Origin: Armatimonadota bacterium
Lineage (GTDB): Bacteria > Armatimonadota > Zipacnadia > Zipacnadales > VGFC01
Direction of reading: 5' to 3'
Length of the DNA: 5,120 bases
Assembly: GCA_016869015.1 (NCBI GenBank)
Contig: VGFB01000374.1
Span: 1-5,120, forward strand
Below, in pieces: positions 1-5,120 of this stretch. The notes beneath the pieces are model-generated. The model did no database searches, was not told the origin of the DNA, and saw only the letters and a list, made by a program, of their open reading frames with translations. Numbering within the stretch: the stretch's first letter is position 1; the number at the start of each line of letters is the position of its first letter. Made by a program: the position numbers and the translations under genes.

Positions 1-438
1 CTCATTGACGCGTTCCGAGTGCACTACCCGCCACGGGTCTTTCGCTCAGTGTGGGCGGTGCTGGACGAGCTTGCCGACGCCGGAATCATGTGCGCGCCGG
101 AGGAGGTCTTCCGCGAGCTGCAGGCGCGGGACGATGACCTCCTGAAGTGGGGCAAAGCCCATCGGGGGATGTTCCACCCTTTGGATGAAGCCGTTCAGTT
201 GCGGGCCGCAGATGTGCTGGCCCGGTACCCGGCGTTGATTGACGTCGACGCCCCCGGGCCGGCGGCGGCTGACCCCTACGTTATCGCGTTGGCTGAGATC
301 GAGGGTTGCGCTGTTGTGGCCTCGGAGAAGCCCACAGGGAACCCCGCGAAGCCGCACATCCCCGATGCGTGCAAGGGCTTGGGCGTCGCGTGCCTCGACC
401 TCGTCGGGATGTTCGAGCGGGAGAACCGGGTGATCTGA
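1..438 (+). CDS. DUF4411 family PIN-like protein (5' end outside window)
   Basis: This is the C-terminal 145 residues of a small protein that resembles the DUF4411 family. The family is grouped with PIN-domain nucleases and is often annotated as the toxin half of a toxin-antitoxin pair. The reading frame is open from base 1, beginning LIDAFRVHYPP, which matches the stretch just after the usual N-terminal 'DTSSLI' strand. I therefore expect only about 5-10 residues to be missing, and the in-frame GTG at 19 is not the real start. Numbering from the first visible codon, other family-like blocks are APEEVFREL (32-40), the ADPYVIALA acidic PIN motif with Asp91, VVASEKP (105-111) and, near the end, IPDACKGLGVACLDL. 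Glu34/35 and Asp91 are the likely metal-binding acids; the first catalytic Asp should lie off the left edge. No antitoxin is visible downstream, so any partner would be upstream. The family call is from memory of its motifs; nuclease activity is inferred. Confidence 0.82.
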   Translation, partial: LIDAFRVHYPPRVFRSVWAVLDELADAGIMCAPEEVFRELQARDDDLLKWGKAHRGMFHPLDEAVQLRAADVLARYPALIDVDAPGPAAADPYVIALAEIEGCAVVASEKPTGNPAKPHIPDACKGLGVACLDLVGMFERENRVI

Positions 439-514
439 GGCGGCCCCTCCCGTCCGTGCCTCGGCCACCCTCGGTAGCGCTTCGATGCCACGCGGACAAG
501 GCGGCTCGGCCACG

Positions 515-1594
515 ATGACCTCGAAGCAGCGCGTTCTCGCCGCCCTCGACCACCAGCAGCCCGATCGGGTGCCCGTGGACTTCGGCGCGCACCCGCAAGT
601 CCTGGCGGACCTGCGGCGGTACCTGGGCTTGGGCGAGGACGCGAGCTTCCATGCGCTACTCGGGGTGGACCTCGCGGGCGTCGGGCCGGGCATCAAGCGC
701 CAAGCCTCGCCGATCTGCTACGCAGACCCGACGCGGGAGGTCACTGAGGACGGGCTCTTCATCGACCTGTGGGGGGTGGGCTTCCGGCGCGCGCAGACGC
801 CCACGGGCGAGTACATCGACATCGCGTACCATCCCCTCGCCGGGCCGCGCGAGCTGAGCGACATCGAGGCTCACACCTACATGGACCCGGACGACTGGGA
901 CTACTCGCGGATCGGCGAGACGGCGGTGAGCCTGTCGCCCTGCGCGGTCGGCGTGCACTGCCGGGGGACCTTCGAGATCAGTTGGTTCATCCGGGGCATG
1001 GATGACTTCATGCTCGACCTCGCGCTCGAGCCGAAGCAGGCCTGCGCGCTGCTGGACCGGGTGCAGGAGCCGCTGCTGGAGCGCTTACGCCGCATCCTGG
1101 AGGCGGGCGGCGACGCGGTGGACATCGCGGAGTACAACGATGACGTGGGCGTCCAGAGCGGCCTGATGCTGTCGCCGGAGATGTGGCGGAGGTACCTGAA
1201 GCCGCGGATCGGGGAGATGTTCGCACTGATCCGCAGCTTCGGCCGGCGCGTGCGGTACCACAGTTGCGGGGGCGTGCGGGACATCCTGCCCGATCTCATC
1301 GACCTTGGCCTGGACATCCTCAACCCCGTGCAGCCGCTCGCGCGCGGGATGGAGCCCCTGGCGCTGAAGCGCGACTTCGGCCGGCACATCACCCTCCACG
1401 GCGGCATCGACATGCAGGCGCTGCTCCCGCACGCCTCGGCGCCGCGGGTGCGCGAGGAGACCCGACGCCTCCTCGACACCCTCAACGACGGCGGCGGCTG
1501 GATCGCCTGCGCCTCCCACAACCTCCAACCCGACACTCCCCCCGAGAACATCGTCGCGATGTACGAGACGCTCTTGGGGAGGGACATCGCCTGA
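515..1594 (+). CDS. URO-D superfamily protein, corrinoid methyltransferase-like (MtaA/CmuA type)
   Basis: A 359-residue protein of the uroporphyrinogen decarboxylase superfamily, expected to be a cytosolic TIM barrel of normal length. The N-terminus (MTSKQRVLAALDHQQPDRVP) is the standard opening of the non-haem members, so I choose ATG 515 over the in-frame ATG 485, which adds ten untypical residues. The HemE signature PVWxMRQAGR is absent; the equivalent place reads DRVPVDFG (17-24), which argues against haem synthesis. Superfamily blocks follow: the strand DIAEYNDDVGVQ (203-214), LSPEMWRRYLKPR (219-231), YHSCGG (248-253), LHGGID (294-299) and ACASHNLQPDTPPENI near the C-terminus. His249, Cys251 and Cys332 match the H-x-C...C zinc site that activates the methyl-accepting thiol in MtaA/MtbA/CmuA enzymes. 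Methyl transfer between a corrinoid protein and a thiol is thus the likely chemistry, but no corrinoid-binding protein is in the window and the substrate cannot be named. Only a weak AAGG (498-501) precedes the start. The gene lies 76 bp after the DUF4411 gene and converges on the membrane-protein gene. Confidence 0.9.
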   Translation: MTSKQRVLAALDHQQPDRVPVDFGAHPQVLADLRRYLGLGEDASFHALLGVDLAGVGPGIKRQASPICYADPTREVTEDGLFIDLWGVGFRRAQTPTGEYIDIAYHPLAGPRELSDIEAHTYMDPDDWDYSRIGETAVSLSPCAVGVHCRGTFEISWFIRGMDDFMLDLALEPKQACALLDRVQEPLLERLRRILEAGGDAVDIAEYNDDVGVQSGLMLSPEMWRRYLKPRIGEMFALIRSFGRRVRYHSCGGVRDILPDLIDLGLDILNPVQPLARGMEPLALKRDFGRHITLHGGIDMQALLPHASAPRVREETRRLLDTLNDGGGWIACASHNLQPDTPPENIVAMYETLLGRDIA

Positions 1595-1639
1595 CGGCCA
1601 TGGCGCGTCGTCGGCTCGCAGGTCTTCCGCCGGGCGGCG

Positions 1640-3667
1640 CTATAGTCCCCCCACGCCGGAGGACGGGGGCAGGTACAGGCCCAAGGCCAGGTCCACGAGC
1701 GTCCGCAGGAACGCCACCAGGAACTCCCCGAAGATCAGGCCGAAGAAGAAGGGCCGTGCCTTGCGGTACCAGTCGAGCCCGCCATACCGCAGGATGAGGG
1801 TCTTGACGAGCCACGTGAGGAAGATGGGGAGCCACAGACGGAAGAGCCCGAAGCTGCCCGACACGAGATAGCCGACGGGGTGGAAGGGCCACCAGAGGAA
1901 GCGGGTGCGCATGGACGCCAGGAAGAGCGTGAACAGCAGGCCGAAGGCGTAGGCGGCGGTTGAGGCGGGGTCGGCGTCGCGTGGCGCGATCAGCCACCCC
2001 CGGAGCTTGCGCCAGGGGTCGCTGCCGAACGCCCAGCCGGCCGGGCCGCGGAACTTCGCCGACTCGAACCCCACGTCGTACACCACGTGCAGCTGCGCCC
2101 AGAACGAGGCCACGATCGAGAGCGCCGTGGCGGCCACCAAGACCCAGGCCAGAGCCCGCTTGGGCATCGGGCACTGGTCGGCGAGGCGGAAGGCGTCGAC
2201 GTAGGTCTGCATGGGGTACTGCCGGTGGGTGCGGGTGAGCCAGAAGTTGAGGCTCATCACCGTCAGGTCTTGCTTCGACCAGGCGCGGGCGCCGGCGATG
2301 CGCTGCAGCACGTCATCGACGCCGACCTGGTACAGCTCGATGGTCGGCAGGCCCAGCTCGCCCCGCAGCCGAGCCACCACCATGACGGTGGCGAAGAGCA
2401 GGGCCAGGTAGATGAGAGCGGTGCCCAGGCTCATCCCCATGTACACCGAGCAGCCGATCACCGCGCCGAGGCACAGCGCCAGGCCCCAGAACGCCACGCG
2501 GTACGAGAAGGGCTCGTCGGCGTCCCCGCCGGTCTCCTTCCCGATCGCATGACGCCAGACCATCCGCAGATGCCCGCGCGCCGCCCAGAGCACGAAGAGA
2601 GCGACGCCGAGGTACGCCCCGAACCCCTGCTGCTGAATGTAGGGGAACTTGCCCCACTCCGTGTAGCCGGAGGCGTACGTCGCGATCATCTCCAGGCGGC
2701 TGAACCAGAAGAAGAACCACACGGAGAAGGTGAGCTGCAGGGGGAGCAGGTAGGCCAGCCCGTAGGCGAAGGGGTAGGAGGAGACGGGGATCGTACCCGC
2801 CGCCGACCAGGGCGCGCCGGCGAACTGGTAGTTCTGCACGCCGATCGGCAGCGCGGGTACGGACGGCCACAGGGTATTCGCGAGGCGGAGGAGCTGGATC
2901 GCGGCGGCGAGTCCGGCCCCGATCCAGAGCGCCGGCTGACGCATCATGGGATGGCGCGGCCGGGTCAGCTCCAGCGGCGGCTCGGTGATCGGGTAGTTCA
3001 GGCGTTCGGCATCCCACTGGCGTCGGAGGATGGCGCTGAGGCACAGCATCGCCCCGCTGACGCTGAAGGCGTAGGCGCACCAGAAGGCGCACGGCTTCAG
3101 CCAGGCCGTCAGGATGTCGGGCTGGTACAACGAGCCGCCGCCCAGGTAGAGCCGGTCGATCACCGACTCCTGGGTCACCAGCACACCCTTGGGCAGGAAC
3201 GGGTGAATGAGGTCGGCCCATCCGTTCTCGGGCGTCGCGTTGCGGAAGACGTAGGTGAGGGTGGTGAAGAGAATCTGCAGCTGGTCGTGGCCGCCGAGGC
3301 AGCTGGCGATGACCACAATGATGTAGATCGTGAGCTGCTCGGCCCGGGTGAGCGCCACCGCGGGCGCCACCCTCCGCACCAGCCCGTTCAGCAGGACCAG
3401 CAGGATCAGAAGGCCGATGGCGTTGAAGAAGAGCGCCGAAGTCGTCGCGTTGTCCGAGTAGCGGACATACTCGATCTGCGTGATCCACCAGGCGTTTGCG
3501 GGGATCAGCAGCAGCCCGATCAGGACGGCGCGCCCGGTGATCGGGGTCGAAGCGGCGGTTTGCGGGTTCGGAGGAGCGGACCCCAAGTCTGCACCCGAAG
3601 GAGAGCTGCGGCCGGGCCCACGCCGGAAGCGCAGGACGGCCGGGGCGGCGATCCCCACAAACAACAA
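1640..3667 (-). CDS. Polytopic membrane protein, DUF6785/DUF6784-like
   Basis: A protein of up to 675 residues with about 13 hydrophobic segments, roughly at residues 46-63, 75-95, 110-128, 191-213, 245-262, 297-324, 350-368, 388-413, 414-433, 503-526, 570-588, 605-625 and 635-660, so an integral inner-membrane protein. It resembles proteins carrying an N-terminal DUF6785 and a C-terminal DUF6784 domain. Supporting blocks are ITGRAVLIGLLLIPANAWW at the first membrane helix, WDAERLNYPITEPPLEL (218-234) after the fourth, and WWPFHPVGYLVSG (592-604). The 'ERLxFP'-like block and the WPxHPxGY motif recall oligopeptide-transporter-like (OPT/YSL) proteins, so a transport role is plausible but unproven. 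The 5' end is doubtful: the longest frame begins with TTG 3667 and alternatives are GTG 3658 and TTG 3586, none with a visible Shine-Dalgarno. Homologues as I recall them begin shortly before ITGRA, which favours 3586; the first 27 residues may be spurious. The gene converges on the URO-D gene with 45 bp between them. Confidence 0.85.
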   Translation of the reverse strand: MLFVGIAAPAVLRFRRGPGRSSPSGADLGSAPPNPQTAASTPITGRAVLIGLLLIPANAWWITQIEYVRYSDNATTSALFFNAIGLLILLVLLNGLVRRVAPAVALTRAEQLTIYIIVVIASCLGGHDQLQILFTTLTYVFRNATPENGWADLIHPFLPKGVLVTQESVIDRLYLGGGSLYQPDILTAWLKPCAFWCAYAFSVSGAMLCLSAILRRQWDAERLNYPITEPPLELTRPRHPMMRQPALWIGAGLAAAIQLLRLANTLWPSVPALPIGVQNYQFAGAPWSAAGTIPVSSYPFAYGLAYLLPLQLTFSVWFFFWFSRLEMIATYASGYTEWGKFPYIQQQGFGAYLGVALFVLWAARGHLRMVWRHAIGKETGGDADEPFSYRVAFWGLALCLGAVIGCSVYMGMSLGTALIYLALLFATVMVVARLRGELGLPTIELYQVGVDDVLQRIAGARAWSKQDLTVMSLNFWLTRTHRQYPMQTYVDAFRLADQCPMPKRALAWVLVAATALSIVASFWAQLHVVYDVGFESAKFRGPAGWAFGSDPWRKLRGWLIAPRDADPASTAAYAFGLLFTLFLASMRTRFLWWPFHPVGYLVSGSFGLFRLWLPIFLTWLVKTLILRYGGLDWYRKARPFFFGLIFGEFLVAFLRTLVDLALGLYLPPSSGVGGL

Positions 3668-3776
3668 CCGACGCGAGGGAGGGATCGGTCGCGGGTTGGC
3701 GAAATAGACGCAGCCACCGCGATGGAACTGCCGGGCGAAGTGCGCCGGGAACCGCGGCCTGACCTTCCCGCAGCGG

Positions 3777-3806
3777 TTCCCAAGCAGGCACCGTTTCTGC
3801 TACAAT
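3777..3806 (+). promoter_or_regulatory. Candidate sigma-70-type extended -10 promoter for the HEAT-repeat gene
   Basis: The -10 hexamer TACAAT (3801-3806) matches TATAAT at five of six positions and is preceded by TGC, giving the extended -10 form TGnTAnAAT. An 18-bp spacer separates it from TTCCCA (3777-3782), which matches TTGACA at four of six. This is one of the few AT-leaning patches in a very GC-rich region and it lies in the spacer between two divergent genes. Transcription would begin near 3813, leaving a leader of about 104 nt before the GTG at 3917. The call rests on consensus matching only. Confidence 0.6.
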
Positions 3807-3812
3807 GCAGAG

Positions 3813-3916
3813 CCCGGGCGGAAGACGCTCGGGGCCGCGGAACCGGGGAGGGCGCGTGGACGGGGTAATGCGGACCCCGCCCGGCGACCGTCTTGGCGTC
3901 TTCGAGGAGCGGACCA
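3813..3916 (+). other. Probable structured 5' leader of the HEAT-repeat gene
   Basis: This stretch between the predicted transcription start and the GTG codon holds several inverted repeats. CCGGGCGG (3814-3821) can pair with CCGCCCGG (3877-3884). GAAGACGC (3821-3828) can pair with GCGTCTTC (3896-3903), and its core AAGACG also fits CGTCTT at 3889-3894. A local hairpin pairs CGGGGT (3861-3866) with ACCCCG (3874-3879) around a 7-nt loop. The pairings overlap or interleave, so they would be alternative folds or a pseudoknot. The last arm ends one base before the ribosome binding site. I recognise no known riboswitch class, and in DNA this GC-rich some such matches arise by chance. Confidence 0.35.
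3904..3909 (+). promoter_or_regulatory. Shine-Dalgarno sequence GAGGAG setting the GTG 3917 start
   Basis: GAGGAG lies 7 nt upstream of GTG 3917, which is ideal spacing. It decides the start of the HEAT-repeat gene in favour of this GTG over later in-frame GTG or ATG codons, and it places the hydrophobic anchor directly at the N-terminus as expected. Confidence 0.75.
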
Positions 3917-5120
3917 GTGGACGAGAAAGTGCGCAGGTCGATCACGTGGATCGTCGTCATCGGGCTGATCGCCGTCATCGCCGTGTTCGCCTACGAGCGC
4001 AAGACGGAACTGGATCGCATGGCGGACCGGATTGGCGGCGGCTCGCCCGCGGAACAACTGGCGGCGACCGGTAGGCTCGTGCACAAGCAGAAGCTGATGG
4101 AGGCCTTGGACGAGCGGCCGCGGTGGGTGCAAGAGCGCGCGGCGCTCGCCATCAGCCGGCTGGGCACCCACGAAACGCTGTGGGAGGCCGGCGGAGCGCT
4201 GGGCGTGCTCGACGATCCCCCGCAGGCCCGCATCCGCGAAGCCGTCCGCCTGCAGGGACAGACGGCGATGGACCTCCTCGTGGAGGGCATTCAGGACAAA
4301 GACGGCAACCGGCGCGGCTGCTTCGCCGGGCCGCTGGGGCAGATCGGCGAGCCGGCCATCGATCCCCTGTCGGACCTGATGGACGCGTGGGACCAGTATG
4401 TCCGCGACATCGCCCGCGATCAGCTCGCGGCGATCCTCGCGGCGCGCAACACGGCGTACACGAACGCCAAGACCCTCGTCGAGACGCGCGAGACGCGGCT
4501 GGCCGCCTTTGAGACGCGCGCCGCCAAGCCGCCGCCCGGGGACATTGAGGACTACGCCGAGCTGGCGCAGACGGAGCGCGCCAAGCTGTCGGAAGCCCAG
4601 GAGTCCCTGGCCGAGACGCCCTCGGCGCTGATCGTCGATCAGCTGCTGATGGACATCCTCAAGCAGCCGCCGCCGCCGGCGGAGCGGAAGCAGGAGGCCG
4701 CCGAGTACCTGCGACGCCTCGCGACCGCGAAGGCGACGGTGACGGCGGCGAAGGGCCCGTTGATCCAGTCGGTCATCGACCAACTGCTGACCGCGGGAGC
4801 CGCCGACGTGCGGGCGACCGGCTGCGAGCTGCTCGGGGCGATGGGTCAGCAGACCTACACGGTGACGGGCGACGTGGTCGGGGCGCCGGTGACCGAGGAC
4901 GTCGCGCAGCCGATGGTGGCGCCCCTCCTGACGCGGCTGCAGAGCGATGTGGAGTGGCCGGTCCGGCGCAAGGCCGCGGTCGGACTGGGGCGGTTGCAGT
5001 TGGTGGCGATGAAGGGCGGCGCCACGAAGCCGCTGATTGCCGCGCTGGGCGAACCGCGGCCCGAAGTGAAGGCGGCGGCGGCGCAGGCGCTGGGGATGAT
5101 CGCGGCGGCGCGGCCCTTCG
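3917..5120 (+). CDS. Membrane-anchored HEAT-repeat protein (3' end outside window)
   Basis: The frame stays open from GTG 3917 to the right edge, giving 401 complete codons without a stop. Residues 4-7 carry basic residues (KVRR), followed by a single hydrophobic segment at about 8-26 (SITWIVVIGLIAVIAVFAY). This suggests an uncleaved N-in anchor with the rest outside the cytoplasmic membrane. Residues about 43-175 form HEAT-like helical pairs, with blocks such as VQERAALAISRLG and GPLGQIGEPAIDPLSDLM. A charged helical stretch at about 161-275 follows, with ETR repeated at 189-191, 192-194 and 199-201 and proline-rich breaks at 205-207 and 251-254. HEAT units resume from about 282 (LIQSVIDQLL), 333 (MVAPLLTRLQ...VRRKAAVGLGRL) and 371 (KPLIAALG...VKAAAAQALG). 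A short segment around residues 313-331 (TYTVTGDVVGAPVTEDVAQ) interrupts the second set. HEAT arrays usually bind proteins; no catalytic motif is seen and the partner is unknown. The gene has its own candidate promoter and a strong ribosome binding site. Confidence 0.85.
   Translation, partial: MDEKVRRSITWIVVIGLIAVIAVFAYERKTELDRMADRIGGGSPAEQLAATGRLVHKQKLMEALDERPRWVQERAALAISRLGTHETLWEAGGALGVLDDPPQARIREAVRLQGQTAMDLLVEGIQDKDGNRRGCFAGPLGQIGEPAIDPLSDLMDAWDQYVRDIARDQLAAILAARNTAYTNAKTLVETRETRLAAFETRAAKPPPGDIEDYAELAQTERAKLSEAQESLAETPSALIVDQLLMDILKQPPPPAERKQEAAEYLRRLATAKATVTAAKGPLIQSVIDQLLTAGAADVRATGCELLGAMGQQTYTVTGDVVGAPVTEDVAQPMVAPLLTRLQSDVEWPVRRKAAVGLGRLQLVAMKGGATKPLIAALGEPRPEVKAAAAQALGMIAAARPF

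Noticed and set aside
485..514. ATG 485 as an alternative start of the URO-D-like gene
   Set aside because: It adds ten residues (MPRGQGGSAT) not typical of the family and has no ribosome binding site; MTSKQRVLAAL at 515 is the usual N-terminus.
901..1587. Minus-strand frames opposite the URO-D-like gene
   Set aside because: Ser/Arg-rich products without motifs; the plus-strand frame matches a known superfamily from end to end.
1597..1604. GCCATGGC palindrome just after the URO-D stop codon
   Set aside because: A perfect 8-bp palindrome without a loop, not repeated nearby and without a T-tract; no reason to treat it as a functional site.
1628..1639. CGCCGGGCGGCG as a terminator hairpin between the convergent genes
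   Set aside because: Only a 4-bp stem with a 4-nt loop and no T-run on either strand; such matches are common in GC-rich DNA.
1641..1646. TATAGT as a plus-strand -10 element between the convergent gene ends
   Set aside because: There is no -35 match at 16-18 bp, no TG extension, and nothing downstream on the plus strand to transcribe except antisense to the membrane-protein gene.
3668..3776. A minus-strand promoter for the membrane-protein gene
   Set aside because: I looked for -10/-35 pairs and found only weak candidates (for example TCTATT near 3703-3708) without a matching -35, so no promoter is called.
2313..3791. A 492-codon minus-strand frame overlapping the membrane-protein gene
   Set aside because: Out-of-frame shadow with an Arg/Pro/Ala-rich product and no recognisable motif; the other minus frame carries the conserved blocks.
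2087..3868. A 593-codon open frame on the plus strand, opposite the membrane-protein gene
   Set aside because: Its product is almost only Arg, Gly, Glu, Asp, Gln and His, with no domain or hydrophobic pattern. It is the antisense shadow of a GC-rich gene whose own product has clear membrane helices and family motifs.
3800..4783. A 327-codon minus-strand frame opposite the HEAT-repeat gene
   Set aside because: Arg/Leu/Gly-rich shadow without motifs. The plus-strand frame has a strong Shine-Dalgarno, a membrane anchor and HEAT units.

Overview
The window is GC-rich bacterial DNA (well above 60% G+C by eye, with G/C-loaded third codon positions). It holds four protein genes and no RNA gene, insertion sequence, CRISPR array or phage module that I can recognise. 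A uroporphyrinogen-decarboxylase-like methyltransferase homologue, a large DUF6785/DUF6784-type membrane protein and a membrane-anchored HEAT-repeat protein together suggest an environmental bacterium of the Armatimonadota / Planctomycetota / Hydrogenedentota kind. This placement is an inference from family distribution and is only a weak call.

Layout. Positions 1-438 (+) are the 3' part of a DUF4411 PIN-like protein whose first few codons lie left of the window. After a 76-bp gap, 515-1594 (+) encodes a 359-residue URO-D superfamily protein. It has the zinc-ligand pattern of corrinoid methyltransferases (MtaA/CmuA type) and lacks the haem-pathway HemE signature. A convergent gene at 1640-3667 (-) encodes a polytopic membrane protein with about 13 hydrophobic segments; its start codon is uncertain. 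The 249-bp spacer at 3668-3916 separates this gene from a divergent one. The spacer carries a good extended -10 promoter (TGCTACAAT, ending at 3806) and a leader of about 100 nt rich in inverted repeats. From 3917 (+) to the right edge runs an incomplete gene for an N-terminally anchored HEAT-repeat protein with a strong Shine-Dalgarno sequence.

The genes do not form an obvious single operon or pathway. The DUF4411 and URO-D genes point the same way and might be co-transcribed, but they have no known functional link. The membrane protein and the HEAT protein are each on their own. I see no clear new defence or mobile system. The most notable non-coding signal is the leader of the HEAT gene, where two 8-nt inverted repeats are interleaved (A-B-A'-B') and the last arm abuts the ribosome binding site. 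The main open questions are the real start of the membrane protein and the substrate of the URO-D-like enzyme.
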